NCBI GenBank assembly: GCA_030652345.1
Contig: JAUSAU010000074.1
Location: forward strand, 1 to 25,149
DNA length: 25,149 nucleotides
Direction: 5' to 3'
Origin: Coriobacteriia bacterium
GTDB taxonomy: Bacteria > Actinomycetota > Coriobacteriia > Anaerosomatales > PALSA-660
Shown here: one piece after another, positions 6,488 through 16,955 of the stretch
How positions within the stretch are numbered: position 1 is the stretch's first letter
Layout: each line of letters begins with the position of its first letter
Position numbers and translations under genes: made by a program
The notes under the pieces: generated by a model
Databases searched by the model: none
What the model saw: the letters and a program-made list of their open reading frames with translations, nothing else
Told to the model about the DNA's origin: nothing

Positions 6488-6961
6488 ATGCACAAAGAGA
6501 TCGCACTCACCGTCGAAGGTCAGCAGAAGCTCGAGGACGAGCTGCTCTACCTGACCACGACCAAGCGCCGCGAAGTCGGCGAGCGCATCAAGGAGGCCAA
6601 GGAGTTCGGCGACATCTCGGAGAACTCCGAGTACGACGACGCCAAGAACGAGCAGGCGTGGGTCGAGAGCCGGATCATCGAGGTCAACCAGATCCTCGCG
6701 CACGCCACGATCATCAGCTCGCCGAAGAAGAACGACAAGGTCTCGCTCGGCAGCAAGGTGGAACTCAAGGATGTCGAGAACGGCGAGACGCACATCTACC
6801 AGGTCGTCGGTTCGGCCGAGGCTGATCCCGGCAAGAACAAGATCAGCAACGAGTCGCCGGTCGGTCAGGCCATCATCGGGCGCAAGAAGGGCGAGACCGT
6901 TCCGGTCTCCCTGCCTTCCGGTCGCGTGCTCGAGTACACCGTCGTCTCCATCGCCCACTAG
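6488..6961 (+). CDS. greA: Transcription elongation factor GreA
   Basis: The 157-aa product matches GreA. Residues 1-75 form an N-terminal coiled coil whose tip carries the acidic pair in GDISENSEYDDAK (D42 and E45), which reaches into RNA polymerase to activate cleavage of backtracked RNA. The C-terminal FKBP-like domain contains VGSAEADP, SPVGQAIIGRKKGE and a final strand LEYTVVSI. The ATG at 6488 gives the standard N-terminus; a GGGAG site lies ten bases before it, and earlier in-frame starts would add unrelated residues. lysS starts nine bases after greA, so the two are almost certainly one operon, an arrangement common in Actinobacteria and other bacteria. Confidence 0.95.
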   Translation: MHKEIALTVEGQQKLEDELLYLTTTKRREVGERIKEAKEFGDISENSEYDDAKNEQAWVESRIIEVNQILAHATIISSPKKNDKVSLGSKVELKDVENGETHIYQVVGSAEADPGKNKISNESPVGQAIIGRKKGETVPVSLPSGRVLEYTVVSIAH

Positions 6962-6970
6962 GCGCCCCAC

Positions 6971-8470
6971 ATGAGCGACGAGCAGCACACCGAGTCCGTC
7001 CCCAGTGACGACCCGATCGCCGTTCGTCATGCCAAGCTCGACGCGATGCGAGCTCGGGGCGAAGAGCCCTACAAGCTGCGTTTCGACGTGGACGCACGAG
7101 CCGGTGAGATCGCCGATCGCTATGCCGAACTGGCTGACGGCGCCGAGACCGAGGACGTCGTCCGGATCGCGGGCCGCGTCGTCGCGATCCGCGACCAGGG
7201 GAAGCTCGCCTTCGTCGTCGTGCGGGATGCCACCGGCGATATCCAGGTCTTCTGTCGCGTGAACGTCTTGGGGGAGGACGCCTTCGCGGGCGTCAAGGAG
7301 CTCGATCTGGGTGATTGGGTGGGAGCCGTCGGCACGGTCCTGCGCACCCGTCGTGGTGAGCTTTCGATCGCGCCGACCGAGGTCACGCTGCTCTCCAAGT
7401 CGCTGCGGCCGCTGCCTGAGAAGTTCCACGGTCTCACCGACACGGAGACCCGTTATCGCCAGCGCTACGTCGACCTCATCGTGAATCCCGAGGTGCGCGA
7501 CACCTTCGCCAAGCGCTTCCGTATCATCGCCGCGATCCGCCGGTACATGGAGTCCGAGGGCTACCTCGAGGTCGAGACGCCCATGCTGCATCCCATCCCC
7601 GGCGGTGCGACGGCGCGCCCGTTCGTGACGCACCACAACGCACTCGACATGGAGTTCTACCTGCGCATCGCGCCGGAACTCTATCTGAAGCGCCTGCTCG
7701 TCGGTGGTTTCGAGGCGGTCTACGAGATCAACCGCTCGTTCCGCAACGAGGGCATATCGGTGCGGCACAACCCCGAGTTCACGATGCTCGAGGCGTATCG
7801 CGCGTTCACCGACCTGCGCGGGATGATGGATCTGACCGAGGGCATCATCCGTACTGCCGCCCTGGACGTGCTCGGAACCCTTGAGATCACCTACCAGGGC
7901 GTAGCCATCGACCTGGGTGCTCCTTGGCGCCGCGCGACCATGGTAGAGCTCACGAGCGAGGCCGCCGGCGAGGATGTCTCGTTCGAGCGGACCCTCGAGG
8001 AGTTGCGCACGCTGTGCGCCACGCATGGTGTCCCGGTCGATGCGTCCTGGGGCAGAGGCAAGCTCATCACCGAACTGTTCGAGAAGCTCGTCGAACGCAC
8101 ATTGATCCAGCCGACCTTCGTCACCGACTACCCTCTTGAGACCTCCCCTCTGGCGCGCAAGAAGCCGGGGGAGCCCGAGATCACCGATCGCTTCGAACTC
8201 ATCATCACGGGCCGCGAGTTCGCCAACGCCTTCTCTGAGCTGGTGGACCCCGTCGACCAGCGCGAGCGGTTCGCCGCCCAGATGGCTGCGAAGGCCGGCG
8301 GGGACGATGAGGCGATGGGCTACGACGAGGACTATCTCCGCGCGATGGAGTACGGGATGCCGCCTGCGGGCGGCATGGGTATCGGCATCGACCGTCTCGC
8401 CATGCTGCTCACCGACTCGGCCTCGATCCGCGACGTGCTGCTGTTCCCGCATCTGCGCCCGGAGGCCTGA
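6971..8470 (+). CDS. lysS: Lysyl-tRNA synthetase, class II
   Basis: This 499-aa enzyme attaches lysine to tRNA-Lys. The N-terminal anticodon-binding OB domain covers about residues 60-150 ([20 protein letters not shown]). The class II catalytic core shows motif 1 around [18 protein letters not shown] (201-218), motif 2 as [18 protein letters not shown] (257-274) and motif 3 as [12 protein letters not shown] near residue 475. Length is the usual one for bacterial class II LysRS. The ATG lies nine bases after greA and no clear Shine-Dalgarno precedes it, so translation may be coupled to greA. No C-terminal membrane (LysX-type) extension is present. Confidence 0.96.
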   Translation: MSDEQHTESVPSDDPIAVRHAKLDAMRARGEEPYKLRFDVDARAGEIADRYAELADGAETEDVVRIAGRVVAIRDQGKLAFVVVRDATGDIQVFCRVNVLGEDAFAGVKELDLGDWVGAVGTVLRTRRGELSIAPTEVTLLSKSLRPLPEKFHGLTDTETRYRQRYVDLIVNPEVRDTFAKRFRIIAAIRRYMESEGYLEVETPMLHPIPGGATARPFVTHHNALDMEFYLRIAPELYLKRLLVGGFEAVYEINRSFRNEGISVRHNPEFTMLEAYRAFTDLRGMMDLTEGIIRTAALDVLGTLEITYQGVAIDLGAPWRRATMVELTSEAAGEDVSFERTLEELRTLCATHGVPVDASWGRGKLITELFEKLVERTLIQPTFVTDYPLETSPLARKKPGEPEITDRFELIITGREFANAFSELVDPVDQRERFAAQMAAKAGGDDEAMGYDEDYLRAMEYGMPPAGGMGIGIDRLAMLLTDSASIRDVLLFPHLRPEA

Positions 8471-8474
8471 GACC

Positions 8475-8498
8475 GGTCCGATCCCTGCGTATCGGGCC
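8475..8498 (+). terminator. Possible terminator of lysS
   Basis: GGTCCGAT and ATCGGGCC pair with one wobble around an eight-base loop directly after the lysS stop. It lacks a T-tract, so the call is weak. Confidence 0.35.
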
Positions 8499-8520
8499 GG
8501 GTGACGCGTAGCCGGTCAAC

Positions 8521-8543
8521 ATCTGAGTGCATGCCGCTCAGAT
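8521..8543. repeat. Inverted repeat upstream of clpC
   Basis: Nine-base arms (8521-8529 and 8535-8543) are complementary except for one T-G pair, around CATGC. It lies about 60 bases before the putative clpC -10 box in a 199-base gap that otherwise holds no gene. It could be a regulator site, or a second end-of-transcript hairpin for lysS. It does not match CIRCE, CtsR or ClgR sites. Confidence 0.4.
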
Positions 8544-8600
8544 ATGGCACCGTTTTCGCATCAATCCGCACACCCGGGGGGTTACTGTCTCACCCGCGGG

Positions 8601-8606
8601 TATACT
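8601..8606 (+). promoter_or_regulatory. Putative -10 box for clpC
   Basis: TATACT lies 64 bases before the clpC ATG. No recognisable -35 hexamer is found 16-18 bases upstream, so an activator or alternative sigma factor could be needed. Confidence 0.4.
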
Positions 8607-8669
8607 GACAGCCAGACGTCACACTCCCGCCGGAGCTCGTGCACGCGGGATTCAGATAGGAGCTGCGCC

Positions 8670-11228
<2,559 letters not shown>

Positions 11229-11231
11229 GCG

Positions 11232-12578
11232 ATGGCCAAGGCGCGTACCATCTGGCGCTGCGGCCAGTGCGGTCACGACGAGCCCAAGTGGGCCGGTCGC
11301 TGTTCATCGTGTGGCGAATACGGGACTTTCACGGAGGAGGCCGCGGAGCGATCCGCGTCCTCCTCCCGTCGCGTGTCGGCGCCCCAGCCGGTCCGCATCG
11401 CAGATGTCGAGACGGCAGCCGGTCATCGCCTGCCGACCGGGGTGCCGGAGTTCGATCGTGTCCTTGGCGGAGGGCTCGTGCGCGGCTCACTGGTCCTGCT
11501 GGGTGGCGAGCCCGGAATCGGCAAGTCGACCCTGCTCCTTCAGGTGGCGGACGCGCTCGCCCGGGCGGGTTCACGCGTGCTCTACGTCTGCGGAGAGGAG
11601 TCTCCGGAGCAGGTGAAGATGCGCGCCGAGCGCCTCGGGGACGGCGGGGACATCGGCCTGCTGCCGGTGACGGACGTCGTGCAGGTCGAGGCAGCCGCGC
11701 TCGAGGACCATACCGATGTGTTGGTGATTGACTCGATCCAGACGATGGTCGACCCCGATGCCCCCGGCTCACCCGGTTCGGTCGGGCAGGTGCGCGCCGC
11801 GACGGCCCGTCTGATGCGCGTCGCGAAGGACCGAGGTATCACCACGCTGCTCGTCGGTCATGTCACCAAGGAGGGCGCGATCGCCGGTCCGCGAGTGCTC
11901 GAGCACATGGTCGACACCGTCCTGTACTTCGAGGGCGACAGCGAGCATGCGTTCCGCATCGTCCGCGCCGCGAAGAATCGATTCGGCTCGGTGTCTGAGA
12001 TCGGTGTGTTCGAGATGGGCGAGGCGGGGCTCGTGGGGGTCGCCAACCCCTCCGCCGCGCTGCTTCAGCATCGACCCTCGGGCGTGTCCGGGTCCGCGGT
12101 GATGGCGGCCATGGAGGGTTCGCGACCGGTGCTCGTCGAGATACAGGCGCTCGTCAGCCCGAGCTACCTGCAGATGCCCAGGCGGCTGGCGACCGGCATC
12201 GAGTCGCAGCGCCTGCTGCAGGTGCTCGCCGTGCTCGAACGCCGCGCCGGGCTGCCGTTCGGCCAGCACGACGTGTACGTCTCGGTGGCGGGCGGTGTCC
12301 GCATCTCCGAGCCGGCCATCGATCTGCCGCTCGCCCTCGCCCTCGCGTCGGCGCGCAAGGACGTCGCGTTGCCGGCGTCCGTGGCGTCGTTCGGTGAGAT
12401 CGGGCTCGCCGGCGAGGTCCGGCCGGTGGCGCACGCATCGGCTCGCGCAGGGGAAGCAGCGGCACTGGGCCTCTCGCTCGTGATCACCGGCCCGTCTCGC
12501 GGCCTGACCGCGCCCGCGGGCGCGGAGCTGCGCACCGTCGCATTCGTCACAGAGGCCCTCTCCGCTCTCGGGCTCTAG
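11232..12578 (+). CDS. radA: DNA repair protein RadA
   Basis: This 448-aa protein has all RadA (Sms) marks: an N-terminal zinc finger with C10, C13, C24 and C27 (WRCGQCGH, GRCSSCGEYG), a RecA-like ATPase with Walker A GGEPGIGKST (91-100), Walker B VLVIDSIQ, the RadA-specific KNRFGS motif at 248-253, and a C-terminal Lon-protease-like domain (about 290-448) that lacks proteolytic activity in the family. RadA is a branch-migration helicase for recombination intermediates and works with RecA in repair. The gene is immediately downstream of clpC and upstream of disA, the same order as in Firmicutes. In B. subtilis RadA influences DisA activity, so the neighbourhood makes functional sense. Confidence 0.96.
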   Translation: MAKARTIWRCGQCGHDEPKWAGRCSSCGEYGTFTEEAAERSASSSRRVSAPQPVRIADVETAAGHRLPTGVPEFDRVLGGGLVRGSLVLLGGEPGIGKSTLLLQVADALARAGSRVLYVCGEESPEQVKMRAERLGDGGDIGLLPVTDVVQVEAAALEDHTDVLVIDSIQTMVDPDAPGSPGSVGQVRAATARLMRVAKDRGITTLLVGHVTKEGAIAGPRVLEHMVDTVLYFEGDSEHAFRIVRAAKNRFGSVSEIGVFEMGEAGLVGVANPSAALLQHRPSGVSGSAVMAAMEGSRPVLVEIQALVSPSYLQMPRRLATGIESQRLLQVLAVLERRAGLPFGQHDVYVSVAGGVRISEPAIDLPLALALASARKDVALPASVASFGEIGLAGEVRPVAHASARAGEAAALGLSLVITGPSRGLTAPAGAELRTVAFVTEALSALGL

Positions 12579-12589
12579 GTCGACAACGG

Positions 12590-12595
12590 TACAAT
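12590..12595 (+). promoter_or_regulatory. Possible -10 box for disA
   Basis: TACAAT lies 12 bases after the radA stop and 35 bases before disA. No matching -35 box is visible, so disA may depend mainly on read-through from clpC-radA. Confidence 0.35.
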
Positions 12596-12630
12596 CGGTC
12601 CACGGCGTCGTTTCGGAGGGGAGGCAGCAC

Positions 12631-13692
12631 ATGGACGTGAGGAGCGAGTCCGCGATCATCGATGCACTCGCGCGCGTGGCTCCCGGGACCGATCTGCGCG
12701 AGGCTCTCGACAACATCATCTCCGCCGACACCGGTGCCCTCATCGTGATCGGTGACGTCCAGCGCGCGACCGCGCTGTGCGACGGAGGTTTCACGCTCGA
12801 CATCCCCTTCACGCCTCAGAGGCTCTTCGAGCTTGCGAAGATGGACGGCGCGATCATGTTGGATGACGACTGCCGGACGATACTGCGGGCGAACGTCCAT
12901 CTCGTGCCCGATGCGTCTCTCGCGACTCATGAGACCGGGATGCGCCATCGCACGGCGGAGCGCGTCAGCAGGCAGACGGGATCGCTCGTCATATCGGTGT
13001 CTCAGCGACGCAACGTCGTGAGCCTCTACCGTTCCGGCATCAAGGTGACGCTCGAGGATGTGACGGTCGTGCTCGCCAAGGCGAACCAGGCCCTGCAGAC
13101 GCTGCAGCGTTATCGGCAGCGTCTGGACGAGGTGATGGCCCGACTCACGATCCTGGAGTTCGAGGAGGCCGCCACGGTCGGTGACGTCGTCTCAGCTGTC
13201 CAACGCTCGGAACTGGTCCAGCGTGTCGGGCGCGAGGTCGCGCGCTACGTCACCGAACTGGGTAGCGAGGGCCGCCTCGTCGCCATGCAGGCTGAGGAGG
13301 TCACCGCGCAGGTCGGCGAGGACCATAGCCTGCTCGTACGTGACTACGTCGTCGACGGCGGGACGCGGCACGCGTCTCTCGTACGGTTCATGTTGTCGGA
13401 CATGACACAGGACCAGGTACTCGACGGCGTCGCGGTCGCCCAGGCGCTGGGGTTCCCGGCGACAGCCGATGTGCTCGAGTATCACGTGCAGCCGCGGGGC
13501 TACCGGGTCCTTCGGCGTATCCCGGCTCTTCCGGCAGCCGTCGTCAATCGCCTGGTCGAGCGCTTCGCCACACTGAGCTCGCTCGTCGCGGCCTCGGAGG
13601 CTGCTCTTGATGATGTCGACGGCGTGGGCGCCCGTCGCGCCCGAGCGATCCGCGACGGACTGCGCAGGCTTCGGGGACAGACGGGGTCGTAG
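12631..13692 (+). CDS. disA: DNA integrity scanning diadenylate cyclase DisA
   Basis: The 353-aa product makes cyclic di-AMP from two ATP and scans DNA for branched structures. The N-terminal DAC domain shows the catalytic DGA motif (72-74 in KMDGAIMLDDD) and RHR (105-107 in TGMRHRTAERVSRQT), followed by SLVISVSQRR. A helical linker covers about residues 145-285, and the C-terminal RuvA-like helix-hairpin-helix region (LAASEAALDDVDGVGARRARAIRDGL) binds DNA. Both catalytic motifs are intact, so the enzyme should be active. The ATG follows GGAGGGGAGG, an unusually strong ribosome-binding site. c-di-AMP usually controls potassium and osmolyte balance; no ydaO-type riboswitch is visible in this window. 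Confidence 0.96.
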   Translation: MDVRSESAIIDALARVAPGTDLREALDNIISADTGALIVIGDVQRATALCDGGFTLDIPFTPQRLFELAKMDGAIMLDDDCRTILRANVHLVPDASLATHETGMRHRTAERVSRQTGSLVISVSQRRNVVSLYRSGIKVTLEDVTVVLAKANQALQTLQRYRQRLDEVMARLTILEFEEAATVGDVVSAVQRSELVQRVGREVARYVTELGSEGRLVAMQAEEVTAQVGEDHSLLVRDYVVDGGTRHASLVRFMLSDMTQDQVLDGVAVAQALGFPATADVLEYHVQPRGYRVLRRIPALPAAVVNRLVERFATLSSLVAASEAALDDVDGVGARRARAIRDGLRRLRGQTGS

Positions 13693-13711
13693 GTCGGTCA
13701 CCGTTCACGAG

Positions 13712-13720
13712 TGCTAGAAT
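13712..13720 (+). promoter_or_regulatory. Extended -10 promoter candidate for yacL-ispDF
   Basis: TGCTAGAAT is an extended -10 element 20 bases after the disA stop, giving a leader of about 100 bases. A CCGCGG inverted repeat (about 13747-13763) lies inside that leader. A -35 box is not evident. Confidence 0.45.
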
Positions 13721-13830
13721 CCGCCCTAGGTGTGAAGCATCACGTCCGCGGTTCCTCCGCGGCCATGGCTGGAAGGGGGTGACGGCGCGGGTGGTCGATC
13801 GCGGCCGCCGGATGCCACGCGTCGGCTCAC

Positions 13831-14880
13831 ATGATCGTCCAGCTCTCCAGATTCGTATTCGCGACGCTGGGAGCGCTGGCCGGACTCGCTGTACGGGGTC
13901 TCATCGATTGGACGCAGCAGTACGGGTTCCCTGAGTATGCCGTCATCATCCTGTTCGTCATTCTGGGGACTTCGATCGGCTTCATCTTCGGTGGGATCAT
14001 CGGACGCGAGCTCCAGAGGGGCTATCTCTTCATCGAGGAGTATCTCGTACGCCTCTCCGTCAGCGACCTCATCCTGGGAACGGCGGGCCTTCTCGTCGGA
14101 CTCGTCTTCGCGCTGATCTTCTCGTTCCCGATCCGCCTGCTCCAGCCACCCGGTGTAGCCATCGCCGGACAGGTCGGCATGTTCATCGTCCTGGGGTATT
14201 CAGGGGTGCGCATCACGATGCTCAAGCGTCGTGACTTCGCCCGCGTCGTACCGCAGTTGGCGTCCAAGCAGCAGGAGCCCGATCTTGCGATGAAGGTCCT
14301 GGACACGAGCGCCGTCATCGACGGGCGATTCGCTGAACTCGTGCGCATCGGTGTCGTCGAGGGAGCGGTCAGAGTGCCCGGGTTCGTCCTGGCCGAGCTT
14401 CAGACGCTTGCCGATTCCGCAGACGATACCCGGCGCGCGCGTGGCCGGCGCGGTCTCGACCTCCTCGCCACGATGCGGGGAGGCGAGCGCCCTGTCGAAG
14501 TCTTCGATGCCGACTACCCCGAGATCCCGGATGTCGACGCGAAGTTGATCCAACTGGGCAAGGACTCAGGCTGCCGCATCGTGACGGTCGACTACAACCT
14601 GACTCAGGTGGCGCGTGTCCAGAACGTCGACGTCCTCAACATCAACGATATCGCGGCCTCGCTCCGCCCGAACCATCTGCCGGGAGAGAACCTGCGGCTC
14701 CACGTCGTTCGCGAGGGCAAGGAGGCCGATCAGGGAGTCGGCTACCTTGATGACGGGACGATGGTTGTCATCCAGGGCGGCAGGCCGCTTGTCGGGACGG
14801 ACGTGGACACTGTCGTCACCTCGGTGCTCCAGACCTCCGGCGGCCGCATGATCTTCGCTCGCTTGAAGGCGGCACCGTGA
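13831..14880 (+). CDS. PIN/TRAM-domain membrane protein (YacL family)
   Basis: This 349-aa protein starts with four transmembrane helices (about residues 5-25, 36-58, 80-103 and 112-128). A cytoplasmic PIN nuclease domain from about 154 carries the acidic residues expected for a metal centre: D158 and D164 (KVLDTSAVIDGRF), E189 (FVLAELQTLAD), D236 and D254 (IVTVDYNL). A C-terminal TRAM domain (about 283-349) should bind RNA. This is the YacL layout, a putative membrane-bound ribonuclease of unknown target. The ATG at 13831 lacks a good Shine-Dalgarno. The gene sits between disA and ispD as in Firmicutes, but no carD gene lies in the 138-base gap upstream. Its stop overlaps the ispD start by four bases. 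Confidence 0.9.
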   Translation: MIVQLSRFVFATLGALAGLAVRGLIDWTQQYGFPEYAVIILFVILGTSIGFIFGGIIGRELQRGYLFIEEYLVRLSVSDLILGTAGLLVGLVFALIFSFPIRLLQPPGVAIAGQVGMFIVLGYSGVRITMLKRRDFARVVPQLASKQQEPDLAMKVLDTSAVIDGRFAELVRIGVVEGAVRVPGFVLAELQTLADSADDTRRARGRRGLDLLATMRGGERPVEVFDADYPEIPDVDAKLIQLGKDSGCRIVTVDYNLTQVARVQNVDVLNINDIAASLRPNHLPGENLRLHVVREGKEADQGVGYLDDGTMVVIQGGRPLVGTDVDTVVTSVLQTSGGRMIFARLKAAP

Positions 14881-15590
14881 GAGCGGCCGTCATCGTGGCC
14901 GGCGGCACCGGAGAGCGGTTCGGCGGCGAACGCGGGAAGCAGCTGGCCACGGTCGCCGGCCGGCCCCTCCTGGCCTGGACCGTAGAGGCGTTCGAGGAGT
15001 GCGCCTCGGTCGACTTCATCGTCCTGGTCTGCCACCCGGATCGGGTGGAGGAGTATCGGGCGGCGGCGATCGGGGGCCGGAAGGACACCAAGGTCGGAGC
15101 GGTCGTACCGGGGGGCTCGACTCGCAGGCGCTCCGTCGCGGCGGGACTTGCCGTCCTGCCCGGCGGATGTGACGTCGTCGCCGTCCACGACGGAGCGCGC
15201 GCCTTCATCGATGCCCCCACGATCGCTGCCGCCTTCACAGCGCTCGACGATTCCGGCGCGGGGGGCGTGGTCGTCGGCCATCCCGCTGTCGATACGGTCA
15301 AGGAGGTCGACGGGTCACACCGGGTCGTCGTGACGCCCGACCGCTCTCGCTCGTGGATCGCGCAGACACCGCAGGCGTTCCGTGTCGATGTGCTCGTTCG
15401 CGCGCATGCTCGTGCGGCTGCGGACGGATTCGAGGGAACGGACGACGCATCGCTGGTCGAGCGTGACGGCGGCACCGTTCTGATGCTCGAGGGGCCACGC
15501 TGGAACCTGAAGGTCACGATGGCGGAGGACCTGGACGTCATGGAGGCGCTCCTGGCGCATCGCGCGCGGATCGGAGCCATCGATGCATGA
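14877..15590 (+). CDS. ispD: 2-C-methyl-D-erythritol 4-phosphate cytidylyltransferase
   Basis: The 237-aa enzyme couples CTP to methylerythritol phosphate in the non-mevalonate isoprenoid pathway. The N-terminal nucleotide-binding motif AVIVAGGTGERFGGERGKQ ends in the conserved Lys that contacts CTP. Further family features are GGSTRRRSVAAGL, VAVHDGARAF, and WIAQTPQAFR near residue 162, followed by TDDASLVE and a final KVTMAEDLDV. The GTG start is imposed by the GTGA overlap with the yacL stop, which implies translational coupling. ispF overlaps its 3' end by eight bases, so the two MEP-pathway enzymes are made together; the intervening enzyme IspE is encoded elsewhere. Confidence 0.95.
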   Translation: MRAAVIVAGGTGERFGGERGKQLATVAGRPLLAWTVEAFEECASVDFIVLVCHPDRVEEYRAAAIGGRKDTKVGAVVPGGSTRRRSVAAGLAVLPGGCDVVAVHDGARAFIDAPTIAAAFTALDDSGAGGVVVGHPAVDTVKEVDGSHRVVVTPDRSRSWIAQTPQAFRVDVLVRAHARAAADGFEGTDDASLVERDGGTVLMLEGPRWNLKVTMAEDLDVMEALLAHRARIGAIDA

Positions 15591-16065
15591 GATGCGTGTC
15601 GGACTCGGCTATGACGTCCACGCGTTCGCGGAGGGGCGCCCGCTCGTGATCGGCGGAGTCATCGTTCCTTCGGATCGCGGATTGCTCGGGCACTCGGACG
15701 CGGACGTCCTCGTGCACGCACTCATGGACGCCATCCTGGGGGCGATGCGGGCGGGAGACATCGGAAAGCACTTCCCCGACACCGATGACCGCTACGCGGG
15801 CGCATCGTCGATCATGCTGCTGGAGCGGGTCGCCGAACTCATGCGCGACGCGGGGTGGAGGCTGCTTGACGCGGACACGGTCCTCGTCATGGAGCGGCCG
15901 AAGATCGCGTCCTACCGCGAGGAGATGCGCACGCGGATCGCCCTTGCTCTCGGCGTAGAGCTCGAGCGAGTCGGCGTGAAGGCCACGACGACCGAGGGCC
16001 TGGGTCTCACGGGCCGGCGCGAGGGCGCCGCCGCTCAGGCCGTCGTGCTCCTCGAGAGAGCCTGA
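15583..16065 (+). CDS. ispF: 2-C-methyl-D-erythritol 2,4-cyclodiphosphate synthase
   Basis: This 160-aa trimeric enzyme forms the cyclodiphosphate of the MEP pathway with release of CMP. The zinc ligands are visible as D11 and H13 (GLGYDVHAF) and H45 (DADVLVHALMDAILGA). Also present are GLLGHSDAD, GDIGKHFPDTD and the C-terminal signature KATTTEGLGLTGRREG. Length is standard for the family. It starts inside the last codons of ispD, with an ATG eight bases before the ispD stop ends; an alternative ATG three codons in would give a slightly shorter protein. The 126 bases that follow hold no gene and carry possible cysE promoter elements. Confidence 0.96.
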   Translation: MHEMRVGLGYDVHAFAEGRPLVIGGVIVPSDRGLLGHSDADVLVHALMDAILGAMRAGDIGKHFPDTDDRYAGASSIMLLERVAELMRDAGWRLLDADTVLVMERPKIASYREEMRTRIALALGVELERVGVKATTTEGLGLTGRREGAAAQAVVLLERA

Positions 16066-16139
16066 CCGCGCGCCGGTGCAGTTGCGTGCACGCCCCGTTC
16101 TCCCGCGCATGTCCCATGACGCGACCATGCGGTGGTGGG

Positions 16140-16156
16140 TACACTTGCTCTACACT
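16140..16156 (+). promoter_or_regulatory. Two possible -10 boxes for cysE
   Basis: TACACT occurs at 16140-16145 and again at 16151-16156, before the cysE start at 16192. No T-box leader or other cysteine-responsive RNA is visible, and -35 matches are poor. Confidence 0.3.
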
Positions 16157-16191
16157 TCGACCGACCGGCCCCGACCCACGGTGGTAGCCAC

Positions 16192-16932
16192 GTGTTCGAC
16201 CAGCTCAAGCGCGACATAGCGGCGGTGATGGAACGCGACCCTGCGGCGACCTCGCCGTTGTCTGCGTACTCCCACTACCCGGGGCTGAAGGCGATCAGGT
16301 GGCAGCGCCGGACCAAGTGGCTCTACGACAGGGGCTATACCTTCGTCGCCCGGTCGATCAGCCAGTGGGTCCGGCACCGCACCGGTATCGAGATCCATCC
16401 CGGCGCGACGATCGGTGACGGCCTGTTCATCGACCACGGCATGGGCGTCGTGATCGGAGAGACCAGCGTGATCGGCAACGACGTCACCATCTACCAGGGC
16501 GTGACACTCGGCGGTACCGGCAAGGACACGGGCAAGCGTCATCCGACCATCGAGGACTGTGTCGTCATCGGCGTCGGCGCGACCGTACTCGGCAACATCA
16601 CGATCGGGTACGGCAGCAAGGTGGGCGGCGGTGCCGTCGTGGTCAACAACGTGCCTCCCAACTGCACCGTCGTCGGCGTCCCGGGACGTGTTGTGGTCCG
16701 TGAGGGATCGCGAGTCGAATCGATCGACCTGCACCATGAGGATCTGCCCGACCCGGTGATCGAGATGTTCCGCTGCATCCAGCACCGGATCGACCGGATC
16801 GACGCTCGTCTCACCCGGGATGAAGAAGCCGCCGATACCACCTTCGCCCCGACGAGGCACGCGCCCGGGCCGTCGCGGGTGCCGGATGCCGACGATGACG
16901 CCGGCATGACCGGCGACGACTGCGCGCTGTAG
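16192..16932 (+). CDS. cysE: Serine O-acetyltransferase
   Basis: The 246-aa product acetylates serine with acetyl-CoA, the committed step of cysteine synthesis. A helical N-terminal part (SAYSHYPGLKAIRWQRR) is followed by a left-handed beta helix of hexapeptide repeats (GIEIHPGATIGDGLFIDHG, TVLGNITIGYGSKVGGGAVV). The catalytic His is H82 in DHGMGVVIGET, and H117 in GKRHPTIED is the second conserved one. The GTG at 16192 gives the family N-terminus MFDQLKRDI; the frame continues upstream to 16132 but through a promoter-like region. An acidic tail of about 40 residues after the helix (from DEEAADTTFAP) is longer than usual and probably disordered. cysS follows 23 bases later, as in many Gram-positives. 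Confidence 0.93.
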   Translation: MFDQLKRDIAAVMERDPAATSPLSAYSHYPGLKAIRWQRRTKWLYDRGYTFVARSISQWVRHRTGIEIHPGATIGDGLFIDHGMGVVIGETSVIGNDVTIYQGVTLGGTGKDTGKRHPTIEDCVVIGVGATVLGNITIGYGSKVGGGAVVVNNVPPNCTVVGVPGRVVVREGSRVESIDLHHEDLPDPVIEMFRCIQHRIDRIDARLTRDEEAADTTFAPTRHAPGPSRVPDADDDAGMTGDDCAL

Positions 16933-16955
16933 GAACCGAGAGAAGGAACCGACCC

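Noticed and set aside
6368..8452. 694-codon open frame on the minus strand
   Set aside because: It lies wholly opposite greA and lysS, has low-complexity Arg/Leu/Asp-rich composition and matches no family; it is an antisense shadow caused by high GC.
13693..13830. carD gene between disA and yacL
   Set aside because: The gap is only 138 bases and has no open frame resembling CarD; only promoter-like and hairpin elements are visible.
16066..16191. T-box or SAM-type riboswitch before cysE
   Set aside because: The gap is too short for a T-box leader, and no specifier loop, T-box sequence or terminator/antiterminator pair is seen; only small dyads occur.
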